From NCBI GenBank assembly GCA_030272815.1, contig JAJSZT010000002.1, forward strand, positions 72,043 through 136,042: a DNA stretch of 64,000 bases, read 5' to 3'. The DNA is from Deltaproteobacteria bacterium (lineage in GTDB: Bacteria; Desulfobacterota; Desulfobacteria; Desulfobacterales; ETH-SRB1). The notes under the pieces are model-generated. The model was not told the origin of the DNA, did no database searches, and saw nothing but the letters and a program-made list of their open reading frames with translations. A program made the position numbers and the translations under genes. Position 1 is the first letter of the stretch. The number at the start of each line of letters is the position of its first letter. Shown here piece by piece: positions 46,638-55,459 of this stretch.

Positions 46638-47821
46638 GTCATTCAAACTTAAAACCACCCGCCGTTATATTGTGTCTGACTGCAACAGGACTGAGTGTTG
46701 CCAGGAGTCTCGGCTATCATGGTGTCGAGGTTTACGGAGTGGACCGTAATAGATGGCAAATTGGGCATTTTTCTAAATATGTGGCGGACAGCTCCACTTT
46801 ATCTTGTAAACAGAACAAAGCAGAGCTTTTGAAAAATCTTATCAGTTATGCCAAGGATAAAAACACACAGCCCGTTTTGTTTGCTGCAGGAGATGATGAA
46901 GTCGAGTTTGTTTCGGAATATGCTGAAATACTAAGACGCTTTTTTATAATTCCCCAATCTTATAATAAGGAGTTCACGGGCGTCTTACTAAACAAAATTA
47001 GCTTTTACAAAGAGTGCATGGAACTTGGCGCGGAAATACCTGTCACATTCTTCCCAAATAGCGTTAAGGATGTGGAATCGATCTCTAAAAAGATCTCATA
47101 TCCAACCATTATCAAACCGGGTCTTGGACATCAATGGCGGAAACGATTCAAAGGGAAAAAGGTCATAGAAGTTTCATCCGCTTCTGACCTCTTATCAAAG
47201 TATGAGTATTATTGCCCGAATGCTGAAGAAGTGGTGATTCAAGAGGTTATTCCCGGGAGAGAGGACAATATTGCTATCTTTGGAGGATATTTTAACAAGG
47301 ATTATGAACCAGTATCCGTATTTACTGCAAAGAAGACCCGCCAATATCCGCCTATGTTTGGTTCAGGGAGTTTATGTGAAAGTCACTGGTATCCTGAGAT
47401 CGCAGACATGAGCATCAATTTGGTCCAAAAAATGAGATACCATGGAATCTGCGGCACAGAATATAAATGGGATCCACGGGATGCCAGGTGGAAGCTCATG
47501 GAGATCAACTTCCGTCCTACTCTCTGGTTTGCTATTACCCGGGCATCCGGGGTGGATATCGTTTATGATGCCTATCTTGACCTTATTGGACAAGAGGTCA
47601 AAAAAAACATTGGTACCCAGATCAATGGCATTGTCTGGCAATACTTAGTGAGAGATGCCATCTCGGTTCTCCATTATTTGAAAAGACGGGACATAAGCAC
47701 TGCCGCCTTAAGGCAGTTTGTCGATCCTCGAAAAGAATATGCCATACTTTCTTGCAAAGATTGGTGCACTAATTTACTATACCCAATTTATGCATTATCC
47801 GAGTTTTTCAAGCATCTTTAA
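46634..47821 (+). CDS. ATP-grasp ligase (carboxylate-amine ligase type)
   Basis: 395 residues. The pre-ATP-grasp N-terminal domain starts PPAVILCLTATGLSVARSLG. The ATP-binding core includes YPTIIKPGLGHQWRKRF (lysine), VVIQEVIPGREDNIAIFGGY (acidic adenine pocket), and the Mg-binding end GICGTEYKWDPRDARWKLMEINFRPT. These enzymes couple a carboxylate to an amine through an acyl-phosphate. In this locus it could attach an amino acid or amine to a uronic acid. It is translationally coupled to the preceding GT4. Confidence 0.85.
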   Translation: MSHSNLKPPAVILCLTATGLSVARSLGYHGVEVYGVDRNRWQIGHFSKYVADSSTLSCKQNKAELLKNLISYAKDKNTQPVLFAAGDDEVEFVSEYAEILRRFFIIPQSYNKEFTGVLLNKISFYKECMELGAEIPVTFFPNSVKDVESISKKISYPTIIKPGLGHQWRKRFKGKKVIEVSSASDLLSKYEYYCPNAEEVVIQEVIPGREDNIAIFGGYFNKDYEPVSVFTAKKTRQYPPMFGSGSLCESHWYPEIADMSINLVQKMRYHGICGTEYKWDPRDARWKLMEINFRPTLWFAITRASGVDIVYDAYLDLIGQEVKKNIGTQINGIVWQYLVRDAISVLHYLKRRDISTAALRQFVDPRKEYAILSCKDWCTNLLYPIYALSEFFKHL

Positions 47822-47880
47822 CCCATGATTTCACACGTTTTTTTTCAAACTTATTTTGCAGCCCAGTAGCAAAACCACTT

Positions 47881-47907
47881 TACCGGTTTGCAACTTCTAA
47901 ACCGGTA
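47881..47907. promoter_or_regulatory. Perfect hairpin upstream of the XrtA-type deacetylase gene
   Basis: TACCGGTTT (47881-47889) and AAACCGGTA (47899-47907) form a perfect 9-bp stem 26 nt before the ATG at 47933. It may be an operator or a terminator of the ATP-grasp transcript; no T-run follows, so an operator or leader is slightly preferred. Confidence 0.4.
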
Positions 47908-47932
47908 ACTTTCTATCCGTGAAAGGTTACAT

Positions 47933-48763
47933 ATGATTAATGCCCTAACCATTGATGTTGAAGACTGGTTTCACATTCTCGATTTAAAGAATGGCTATAT
48001 ACTTGAGGATTATGACCAGTTGGAATCAAGGGTTGAAAGAAATACTGAAGTCCTGCTTCGAATCCTAAGTGATTACAAGGTAAAAGGAACATTCTTTATT
48101 GTAGGATGGGTTGCGGAAAAGTTCCCGGGTTTAGTGAGGAAAATACATGAACAAGCCCATGAAATTGCTTCTCATGGATATGCGCACGTCCTCTGCTATG
48201 AGATGAAGCGGGAAGAGTTTAAAAAAGATGTGCAAAAGTCTGTCCAAATTCTTGAAGAATTAACTGGAGAAAAGGTGTTGGGAATCAGAGTGGCGGGGGC
48301 ATCCATCAAAAGAGAAAATTTATGGGCTTTGGATGTACTTATTGATTTAGGGATCATATACGACTCTTCAATTTACCCGGATGTTAGAGGACACGGAGGA
48401 CTGCCGGGTGCCCCAAGATTTCCATACTACCAAATGACTCCCACGGGGAGAAAAATATTTGAGATACCGTCAAGCTGTTTTGATTTGTTGGGGAAGAAGA
48501 TCGGTTTTGCCGGAGGTGGATATTTGCGCTTGTTTCCCTACTCTTTTATCAAGAGAGGGATAAATGAATATAACAGGCGGGGCCATCCGGTGAATGTATA
48601 TTTGCATCCGCGCGAGATTGACCCGAGCCATCCCAGGATAAAGATGCCCTTGCACAGAAAGTTTAAATCCTATGTTAATCTACATACTACCGAAAATAAG
48701 CTAAGATCGTTGCTAAGAGATTATCGCTTTGGCAGAATCAAAGACATTTTTAATCTTGAATAA
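47933..48763 (+). CDS. XrtA-system polysaccharide deacetylase (DUF3473 family)
   Basis: 276 residues: NALTIDVEDWFHI at the start (the metal Asp-Asp of this subfamily), GTFFIVGWVAEKFPGLVRKI, HEIASHGYAHVLCYEM (zinc His motif) and a DUF3473 tail with YLHPREIDPSHPRIKMP. These are characteristic of the deacetylase in exosortase A (EpsH) exopolysaccharide loci. Unusually, the substrate-loop motif normally written GFRAPSFSI reads GIRVAGASI (about residue 117), and the expected Arg-Ala-Pro is lost. It may thus have altered specificity. AAGG lies just before the ATG. Confidence 0.88.
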   Translation: MINALTIDVEDWFHILDLKNGYILEDYDQLESRVERNTEVLLRILSDYKVKGTFFIVGWVAEKFPGLVRKIHEQAHEIASHGYAHVLCYEMKREEFKKDVQKSVQILEELTGEKVLGIRVAGASIKRENLWALDVLIDLGIIYDSSIYPDVRGHGGLPGAPRFPYYQMTPTGRKIFEIPSSCFDLLGKKIGFAGGGYLRLFPYSFIKRGINEYNRRGHPVNVYLHPREIDPSHPRIKMPLHRKFKSYVNLHTTENKLRSLLRDYRFGRIKDIFNLE

Positions 48764-49062
48764 TGTGAAGACAGAATTCATTATCGGCCACCAACGCAAG
48801 GCGGTACAGCCTGTAGATTCAATCAGTTAGCAACTCCTTAGGTTTTGCTTGATTGTGAAATTACCATAGGGTCTGCCATTGATAATGTATGGCAATCACT
48901 GTAGATTGCTTAAAAGACATAATTCGGTAATAGCCGGGCGGGGCCTTGACGGGCTTTGCCTTTGAAATGCTTGAGCCGTATGAAGGGAAACTTTCATTGT
49001 ACGTTTCTGAGAGGGGAAAGAGGCCGTAAGACCTCTGACCTACCCGATCGAAAGGAACCACT

Positions 49063-49767
49063 ATGCAAAATATGAAGACATTTGCAAAGAACCACTTGCC
49101 TAAATCATTGGTTGAATTGACTAGAACTTTTCTTGCCAGAAATAGATCCAAATATGGAAATTATTCCTCAATCACGCTGACAGATGAAGATATAGAACAA
49201 TGTACATACAAGAAATATCTGGGTGGAGGATCTAAAAGCTGGGAGACCCGAGGAACTTTTCAACTATTATTTTTGCAGGCAATGGGAATGCACAAAAATT
49301 CAAAACTCCTGGATGTAGGCTGCGGGCCTGGTAGGGCTAGCAAGCATCTAATAGACTTTTTGGAAGACAATAACTATTGCGGTGTGGATTATAATGCTGA
49401 CTTCATTAAGGCAGCGCGCGCAATGTCAGAGCAAAATAAACTTGCTGTAAAAAATCCTATTTTTGAGGTAATCCATAATTTTAGCTTTGAACATATTAAA
49501 CCCATCTTTGATTACGCCATCGTTTTCTCCGTTCTAAACCATTGCAATATTGAGCAAAGAAAAGCGTTTTTTAGAATGATACCTGGGCCGCTAAAGGAAG
49601 ATGGTAAAGTTTATATTTCTCATGCACGTTGGTTTGACGAGTCGTATATAGAGAAAACAAGAATGAGTCTTACAAACCAGTTCGAATCTAATAATTTCGA
49701 TGTTATCAAGTTTGGTTGGCCGGCAGGAAATGGAGTCCTTCCAATAATCGAACTTACAATGTCTTGA
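49063..49767 (+). CDS. Class I SAM-dependent methyltransferase
   Basis: 234 residues. KLLDVGCGPGRASKHLIDFL is motif I. CGVDYNADFIKAARAMS and FDYAIVFSVLNHCNIEQRKA follow as the acidic and post-motifs. The N-terminal ~55 residues (NHLPKSLVELTRTFLARNR) form a lead-in helix. It is unrelated in sequence detail to the methyltransferase at 40861. Possible sugar O-methylation or chain capping. The start has GAAAGGAACC upstream. Confidence 0.83.
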   Translation: MQNMKTFAKNHLPKSLVELTRTFLARNRSKYGNYSSITLTDEDIEQCTYKKYLGGGSKSWETRGTFQLLFLQAMGMHKNSKLLDVGCGPGRASKHLIDFLEDNNYCGVDYNADFIKAARAMSEQNKLAVKNPIFEVIHNFSFEHIKPIFDYAIVFSVLNHCNIEQRKAFFRMIPGPLKEDGKVYISHARWFDESYIEKTRMSLTNQFESNNFDVIKFGWPAGNGVLPIIELTMS

Positions 49768-49785
49768 TAAAGCGTCTAACGAATA

Positions 49786-49820
49786 AGAATTCATGTTTTG
49801 CGAAGCCAAAACATAATTCT
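49786..49820. terminator. Inverted repeat after the methyltransferase gene
   Basis: AGAATTCATGTTTTG (49786-49800) and CAAAACATAATTCT (49807-49820) pair over 14 bp with a single bulged base. It lies 19 nt past the stop at 49767 and 17 nt before a sigma-54 promoter, so it could be a terminator or an activator site. Confidence 0.45.
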
Positions 49821-49837
49821 GGGTTGAACTAAGCCCT

Positions 49838-49852
49838 TGGCACAGTATTTGC
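49838..49852 (+). promoter_or_regulatory. Perfect sigma-54 promoter facing no intact gene
   Basis: TGGCACAGTATTTGC fits the -24/-12 consensus exactly (GG 49839-49840, GC 49851-49852). Downstream to 50154 there is no gene of usual size, only a 57-codon open stretch (about 49985-50155) without a start signal, and then the 3' end of a convergent transposase. The original target gene was probably displaced or destroyed by that insertion. Confidence 0.7.
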
Positions 49853-50154
49853 TGCTTGGAATTCTAATGACGGTTATGGTTTTATAAATAAATTAAGCAG
49901 GTTGAAATATTTAATGAATTAGCAACGCGCTTGGATGTTTCTGAAGACAGAATTCAAAGCGATGAAAATATCTGGAAGTAGCAAACCTTGATTATTTCAT
50001 TGAAAGGAAACGGTTAGATTATTTGGGAACTAACACTTGGGCTTCCAGGCAATTAGCGCATAGTTGGACAAGCCCGGTGTATCTGCATATTCTGTATATA
50101 CGGAATCCCAGAATAACTATTGGCTACGGGTGCAATACAAAAAAGTTACATTGA

Positions 50155-51552
50155 TTAAGCTGCCAACGGCAAGTCCACAATTGTGTTGTTATTAAACATA
50201 TTTCTCACTATCCTCAATCCTTTTCGACAAGCATTTTTCAGCTTACCGGTCAGGACTAATGAACGTAGAAAGATTATGTTCTCTGCGTGTTCCCCTTCCA
50301 AAACAATCCTGTTCCCTTGATACGGAGATTGATAACTCGGCGGATGGCGCTTTCGACAGTACCGCTACCAGTGGGTAGGCCGTTATCGCGGAATGTTTTA
50401 TATTGGAATCTGGAGTGATCCCCAAAATATTTGTTCAATTTTTTCAAGGCAGCCTTTGGAGCTTTTCTTTTCCCTGCCAGTTTTTCCATGACAAAATCGG
50501 CAATTTCATTAATGTTGCCATTCCATAGCAGTTCCCGAACCTGTTTTGAGAGTTTCCTGCTTTCCTTGTCTGACAATTTCAGGGCATCAGAGATTAATTT
50601 TTTCACAATGCTGATATTTTGTTTTGCGTGTGTATAGTCCAGAATCCGTTTCGCACTACTAAGACCCAGTTCGCTGATGAGATTGTCAATTCTCGGCCAA
50701 ATGCCTTTTCCGCCATCAGCGCTAAAAATAATTTCTGCTGCCTCATCAAGGTTTATCCATAAAAGATATTCCTTGAGCAAATCAAAAAAATCATCCAGGC
50801 TGCCGCATGATCCATCAAGTATTGGACTGACCGATTTGATTTTTTTACCATCCTCGTCAAATTGACTGATTGTAAGCAATCTTGGTTCAAACCAATCAGT
50901 GGAATAGCCCTGTCTTTTTTGGCTTTTCTTGCGTTTGCCACGTTTTGAACGTCGTTCGCGTATACGTCCGCCATCAACACAGATCAAGATTTTAATGCCT
51001 GGTTTTTGCCAGACAGCATCACTATTACATTCGATCCTGACATTTTTGGCCAACCTGGCGAACCGCATGGTGATATTTTGCAGAAGGTGCTCATTCATAA
51101 GTATTCCCAGACCACGCAAAGCATTGGCGGCGACTTCGAAAGAGGGACAGAGAACAGCCATAGACACGCAAATCTCGATCAGCGCCGGACTTATTCGTTT
51201 TATGATCCCAAGTAACTCGAGGCCAAAATGCCGCAGGGCTCCTTTTTGCCGTTTTGGTGATCTGCCGCGTTTTTTCTTTGGCTTTGCCCGGAGGAAAACT
51301 TCGAGACAGAACTTTCCATTGCCGTCCGGACTTCAGTCGAATAGTTATTTCACGATATTGGAGAAAACGACAGGCACATTGAGCGCTCCATTGTTTCAAT
51401 ATCTTCAGGAAAAGTATGCTGGACAAAAGTGAGTTGAGCTCGGAGATAATTTCACGCTCCGCCTTTTCCTGATATTTTTCATACACATTTTGCTCATACT
51501 CCGCGAAATCCTCTGTACCCAAAACTGAAGTTATTGCACTATTTACGCTCAC
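50155..51552 (-). pseudogene. ISKra4/UPF0236-like transposase, broken by two frameshifts
   Basis: The N-terminus reads from 51552 to about 51243, then continues one base out of phase (LRHFGLELLGIIKRISPALI) to about 50285. From FWKG it shifts again (EHAENIIFLRSLVLTGKLKN) to a stop at 50155. KILICVDGGRIRERR, AEIIFSADGGKGIWPRI and NGLPTGSGTVESAIRRVI carry the DDE-type acidic residues of ISKra4/UPF0236 proteins. The first shift lies in an A5 run and the second in a G4 run, so decay or homopolymer sequencing error are both possible. I could not recognise the terminal inverted repeats that would delimit the element. Confidence 0.75.
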
Positions 51553-51646
51553 GACTTGATCCTTTCGAAGTTGTGACCTGCGCTGAACTATTCTCGTTTA
51601 CGCAAGCAGTAACTTGCGGAAATCACGCCGTAAGGGGTAGACTAAA

Positions 51647-51946
51647 ATGTCTTTGATTAAGAAAAGAAAGTGTCCTGAGTGCAGTGGGGAGATGGAGGCA
51701 AAATTGATCAACCTGAACTACAAAAGGGAAGGCGTTGATCTGGAAGTGGAGGTAATAGGAATCCCTGCCAATGTTTGCGCAAGGTGCTTTTACAGGGTTA
51801 TCCCCGGAAAGGTAGCCAAATATATAGACTCCCTGGTTGACCCGCTCTTTGAAACAGAAATAAGTTGTAAAGAAAAGCTCTTGCCGTCTCCTCATGTAGG
51901 AATTCAATTTCCATTTTTAGACAGAAATACCTACGCTGGGCTGTAA
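51647..51946 (+). CDS. YgiT-type zinc finger protein
   Basis: 99 residues. CPECSG near the start and NVCARCFYRVI form the two CxxC knuckles of YgiT/MqsA-type zinc domains, separated by a strand pair. Such proteins are often antitoxins or regulators paired with a small toxin, but no toxin gene lies next to it and no helix-turn-helix is evident. It sits between the broken transposase and debris, so it may be a passenger. AAGGGG lies upstream of the ATG. Confidence 0.7.
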   Translation: MSLIKKRKCPECSGEMEAKLINLNYKREGVDLEVEVIGIPANVCARCFYRVIPGKVAKYIDSLVDPLFETEISCKEKLLPSPHVGIQFPFLDRNTYAGL

Positions 51947-51974
51947 GCATATAAGGGATTTCCCTAAAAATAAA

Positions 51975-52240
51975 TTACCCAATCAAAGGATTAATTGTCA
52001 TCGTGCCAGCCCAGTTGATTGCTTTATTAACAGAATCAAGTAGTTCTCCATTCCAATGTTCTTCCAATCTTCCCCATCCCATTTCCCGCTCTGCTTTACG
52101 GGCACTTCCTCCCCAATAATCTAATGTTATCTTCCCTTGATATGCACTTCTTTTAAAACCGGTCAGTCTTTTGGCTCGATAAAACAGTTGATTGTCCACA
52201 CTGTATCGATGAACCTGAGCGCAGGTGAAACAGAAGCTAT
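51975..52240 (-). pseudogene. Remnant of a transposase-like N-terminal region
   Basis: Reading leftward, an open stretch encodes NQLFYRAKRLTGFKRSAYQG then GGSARKAEREMGWGR. This resembles the helix-turn-helix start of some insertion-sequence transposases (RAKxLTGxxRxxxxAxxxxxYxxGSxRxAExxFGWGR). It ends after about 75 codons (INWAGTMTINPLIG) with no catalytic domain. Assignment is from pattern memory only. Confidence 0.35.
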
Positions 52241-52615
52241 TTTCCTGGCGACTGAAAAAAATGGGTGTAGGAAATATCCTCTATATAAAAACATTAAATT
52301 TACAATCAGTTCGGTATTTCCCTTGACCCGTCTGTATGGATTTTCTTTCATAAGATCTCCTTTAAAATCTGAGCCAACGCAAAAAAAGCCTTTAAAATCA
52401 GATGAATAGCCTGCCAAGCCAATTTGGCATGTTACTTGCTGAACTAATATTGTAAACTTAATTATATAATTGTTACATATTTTACACAATAATATGGTCT
52501 ATATTCAACAATCCCCTCCGAATTTATTTTCAGCATTTCCCCTTTTCCATATAACTTCTCGATACTCATATAAATATTTGAGCAAGAAAATAATACAGAC
52601 ATTTTATATAAACAT
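52241..52615. other. A+T-rich spacer, no gene seen
   Basis: Stops in all frames apart from minus-strand shadow reading. No hairpin of note. It leads into the sigma-54 promoter at 52616. Confidence 0.4.
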
Positions 52616-52630
52616 TGGCATGCTTATTGC
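52616..52630 (+). promoter_or_regulatory. Sigma-54 promoter upstream of the EPS core operon
   Basis: TGGCATGCTTATTGC has GG (52617-52618) and GC (52629-52630) ten bases apart, followed by T, matching the sigma-54 consensus. It is about 190 nt upstream of the WecA-like initiator gene at 52819, with only the S23 remnant between, and is the likeliest main promoter of that transcript. Confidence 0.7.
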
Positions 52631-52679
52631 TTTCTCATAGTTAGTCTCTTACCAAAGTATCGAATAGAGTGATCTTTAA

Positions 52680-52805
52680 ATGGGAGAATCAAAATACAAC
52701 GACTTTCGAGACTTGGAAGTTTGGGCCACCAACGTGAAGTGGAACAGCTTCTTTCCGTTCATATTAAGATATTTAACCATTCAACTAATCAACCAATCTA
52801 TCAAA
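52680..52805 (+). pseudogene. Gutted S23 four-helix-bundle cassette
   Basis: ATG 52680 encodes MGESKYNDFRDLEVW, the same opening as the intact protein at 5152. Homology then stops and about 70 bp later the ATTTAACCATTCAACTAATCAACC-like repeat tail of the 5.1-kb cassette appears. Nearly the whole coding core has been lost while both ends persist. Confidence 0.65.
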
Positions 52806-52818
52806 CTAAGTTTGACAA

Positions 52819-54456
52819 ATGATTTTTATTCCAACTCTTTTCATATCCATGTTCATCACAATCGTCCTGATCCCTATTTTTAAGGGTTTGGCGGTCAGGG
52901 TGAACGTTATGGACGTTCCGAACAAAAGGAAGGTTCACTCCTGTCCTATGCCGAAGAGCGGTGGGATCGCTATGGCATTGGGGGCGCTTGTTCCGATTTT
53001 TTTCTGGGTACCCGCGACTGAATTTGTAAGGGCCGTCCTGATTGGAGCCGGAATTGTGGTTCTTTTCGGGCTGATTGATGACGTTAGGAACCTCCGATGG
53101 AAGACAAAGCTTGCCGGCCAATGTGCTGCTGCTTTGGTTGTTATTCTATACGGGGGTGTAAAGATTAAGAGCCTGGGCATACTTCTTCCGTATGATGTCC
53201 TCATGCCAGACTGGTTTGCCATACCGTTTACGCTTATTGCCATTGTTGGGGTGACCAATGCTATCAACCTCTCCGACGGCCTTGATGGGTTGGCCGGAGG
53301 CATATCCCTTCTCATTTTCATCTGCATCGGCTGCCTGGCCTATTGCGGTGATAACATCGTTATTGCTTTGTTGTCGGTTGCGATAGTTGGGGCGATTTTG
53401 GGCTTTCTCAGATTCAATACTTATCCGGCGGTCCTGTTTATGGGCGATGCAGGAAGCCAGCTTCTCGGTTTCCTGTCGGTGACCTTTTCCCTGGCTCTCA
53501 CCCAGGGGAATACTTCTTTTACCCCTCTTTTACCATTAATCCTTCTGGGCTTTCCTGTGCTGGACACACTGACCGTCATGTATGAACGTTTGGCCGGGGG
53601 CAGGTCACTTTTTGTGGCGGACAAGAATCACTTTCACCACAAGCTCATACGCTTAGGCCTTTATCATACAGAAGCTGTTCTTGTTATTTACATTTTTCAG
53701 GCCTTTTTGGTCACCTTTGCTTTTGTTTTCAGGTTCTACTCGGAATGGTTTTTTTTGATTTTTTACATGATTTTTTCAGCCTGTATCCTTTCTGGATTTT
53801 TTGTTGCAAAAAAGAGTGGCTGGAAGTTCAAGCGATATGATTTTGTCGATAAGATTATCAAGGGACGGCTACGAATACTTAAAGAGAAAAACATCCTTAT
53901 CAAGGTTTCTTCCAGGCTCGTCGAGGTGGGTGTTCCTTCGCTGCTGCTTTTCACCTGTTTTCTTCCTGCAAGCATGCCCATATATTTCTCATTCTTTTCA
54001 ATGGCCCTTTTGGTGTTGCTCCTTGTAACGTTGTGCATCAAGAAGGAATGGATGGGCACCGTGCTGAGACTGATTTTATACCCGTTGATTCCCATTGTAA
54101 TATACTGGGGTGAGACGGATATGGTCGCCTGGATGAATGATAAGCTGGTAGTGCCTTATAACCTCTTTTTTGGCTTCCTGTTCCTTTTTGTCATATTGAC
54201 GCTCAAATTCACGAGAAGAAGAAACGGGTTCAAAAGCACCCCTATGGACTTTCTGATCCTCTTTATTGCATTGGCGGTACCGAATTTTCCGGATGAACAG
54301 ATTCAAAGTTACCACATGGGCCTAATGGCAGCCAAGATTATCGTCTTTTTTTTCAGTTATGAGGTTCTGATAGGAGAGCTTCGGGTGAAATTGAACAGGC
54401 TCGTGTTGACTACCATACTGGCCCTGATGATCATAAGTGTGAAAGCGATGCTTTAA
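52819..54456 (+). CDS. WecA/MraY-family undecaprenyl-phosphate N-acetylhexosamine-1-phosphate transferase with long membrane extension
   Basis: 545 residues. The first ~310 are a PNPT-family enzyme: DVPNKRKVHSCPMPKSGGIA, LIDDVRNLRWKTKL, NAINLSDGLDGLAGG (about 146-160), FMGDAGSQLLGF (about 206) and HFHHKLIRLGL (about 270), with the catalytic Asp residues and the HxHH substrate loop. It starts repeat-unit assembly by moving a sugar-1-phosphate to undecaprenyl phosphate. The additional ~230 residues hold six or more hydrophobic helices and are unusual (WecA is ~370). The extension might be a fused flippase- or polymerase-like part, though I recognise no motif. This gene opens the XrtA-type EPS block. 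Confidence 0.87.
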   Translation: MIFIPTLFISMFITIVLIPIFKGLAVRVNVMDVPNKRKVHSCPMPKSGGIAMALGALVPIFFWVPATEFVRAVLIGAGIVVLFGLIDDVRNLRWKTKLAGQCAAALVVILYGGVKIKSLGILLPYDVLMPDWFAIPFTLIAIVGVTNAINLSDGLDGLAGGISLLIFICIGCLAYCGDNIVIALLSVAIVGAILGFLRFNTYPAVLFMGDAGSQLLGFLSVTFSLALTQGNTSFTPLLPLILLGFPVLDTLTVMYERLAGGRSLFVADKNHFHHKLIRLGLYHTEAVLVIYIFQAFLVTFAFVFRFYSEWFFLIFYMIFSACILSGFFVAKKSGWKFKRYDFVDKIIKGRLRILKEKNILIKVSSRLVEVGVPSLLLFTCFLPASMPIYFSFFSMALLVLLLVTLCIKKEWMGTVLRLILYPLIPIVIYWGETDMVAWMNDKLVVPYNLFFGFLFLFVILTLKFTRRRNGFKSTPMDFLILFIALAVPNFPDEQIQSYHMGLMAAKIIVFFFSYEVLIGELRVKLNRLVLTTILALMIISVKAML

Positions 54457-54502
54457 TAGTATAGAGTCCATTTTTGGACAGGATATACAGGATCAGGGCT
54501 AC

Positions 54503-54812
54503 GTCATTTAAGCTGACAACCTGCTGACTTAACGAGAATTGTTTACTTATGGGATTTTCTATAAATTCGAAGCACGAAACACGAAATCCGAAACAAATAC
54601 GAATGACTAAAATCCAAAATTCTAAACGTGCTGAACCCCGCAGATATTGGATAACTGTCTGAAATGTTTTGGTCATTTGATATTCTGATATTGATATTGT
54701 TTCGGGTTTCGATATTCGGATTTCGCATTTAAGTATCTTGGAAACACTTCTAATTGACTAAGTTGTAATCTACTTTGACGTTTCCCTGTATACAGGATTG
54801 ACATGATAGTTT
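54503..54812. repeat. Intergenic inverted-repeat element, copy 1 (S23-derived)
   Basis: Homologous throughout to 60739-61058: starts GTCATTTAAGCTGACAACC, passes AAATTCGAAGCACG and AAATCCGAAACAAATACGAA, then the beginning of an S23 gene (MTKIQNSK) that dies at once, then the inverted half (GTTTCGGGTTTCGATATTCG), and ends TTGACATGATAGTTT. It holds the TTGACA that could serve as a -35 for the next gene. Confidence 0.7.
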
Positions 54813-54824
54813 AAATAAGGGATA
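54797..54824 (+). promoter_or_regulatory. Possible housekeeping promoter inside the repeat
   Basis: TTGACA (about 54797) with GATATA or TATAGT 17-19 nt downstream resembles a sigma-70 promoter 20-50 nt before the export gene. The same TTGACA occurs in the other repeat copy, so the match may be a by-product of the repeat. Confidence 0.35.
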
Positions 54825-54845
54825 TAGTTTATATAAGGAGGGTTT

Positions 54846-55418
54846 ATGAAGAGACTGCGGTTTTTTATGGGTTTGTTGTTTTTAGTTGCTTTATTTGGTA
54901 CAGGACTTGCGTTTCCTCAGGAAGGAGAAACTTCTGAAGATTACCTTATTCACCCCGCGGATGTATTAGAGATCTCTATTTACGGTGAGAATGAATTGAC
55001 TAGAAAATTGATTGTTCGTCCGGACGGAAAGATTTCCTTCCCGTTGATAGGTGATATAAAGGTTGCCGGCCACTCACCCACTGAAGTGAAGGCAATCATC
55101 GATAAGAAAGTCAGCGTCTTTATTCCTGAGGCGAGTTCTGCCGTGATCGTAGATCAACTGGGGAGCCTGAAATATTATGTCGTGGGTCAGGTCGCCAGGC
55201 CCGGAATGTTTAACGTTGCCTCCTCACTGACTGTTTTACAGGCATTATCCCTGGCAGGTGGTCTCAAGACCTTTGCGGATGAAGACAGTATAATAATCAT
55301 ACGAGGTCACGGAAAGGATGCCAAAAACATCCCGTTCGATTACAGCCGGGTAAAGAAGGGGAAGCATCTGGAACAAAACATCTTGCTGGAAAGGGGCGAT
55401 GTAGTTCTGGTTCCTTAA
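54846..55418 (+). CDS. Polysaccharide export protein (Wza-type, XrtA-associated)
   Basis: 190 residues. A signal peptide (MKRLRFFMGLLFLVALFGTG) ends near LAFPQ; there is no lipobox cysteine, so it is periplasmic or an unlipidated outer-membrane protein. A Poly_export domain follows (DYLIHPADVLEISIYGENEL, RPDGKISFPLIGDIKVAG) and then an SLBB-like beta-grasp domain (YYVVGQVARPGMFNV, LQALSLAGGLKTFADEDSI). It is much shorter than Wza (~380), matching the small EpsE-like members of exosortase loci. It forms the outer exit for the polymer with the barrel protein downstream. AGGAGG is a strong ribosome site. Confidence 0.9.
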   Translation: MKRLRFFMGLLFLVALFGTGLAFPQEGETSEDYLIHPADVLEISIYGENELTRKLIVRPDGKISFPLIGDIKVAGHSPTEVKAIIDKKVSVFIPEASSAVIVDQLGSLKYYVVGQVARPGMFNVASSLTVLQALSLAGGLKTFADEDSIIIIRGHGKDAKNIPFDYSRVKKGKHLEQNILLERGDVVLVP

Positions 55419-55459
55419 GTGATCCCAGTCACGTTTGACAAAAATGGAGAGTTCAGTGC

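Noticed and set aside
48874-48912. TGGCAATCACTGTAGATTGC as a fifth sigma-54 promoter
   Set aside because: GG and GC are separated by 15 bases rather than the invariant 10.
50929-51432. Plus-strand open frame of 167 codons across the transposase
   Set aside because: Antisense to the transposase, whose DDE-type motifs are on the minus strand.
52163-52489. Minus-strand frame of 108 codons as a gene
   Set aside because: No domain, no ribosome site; it overlaps a better-looking but still broken transposase-like remnant in another frame.
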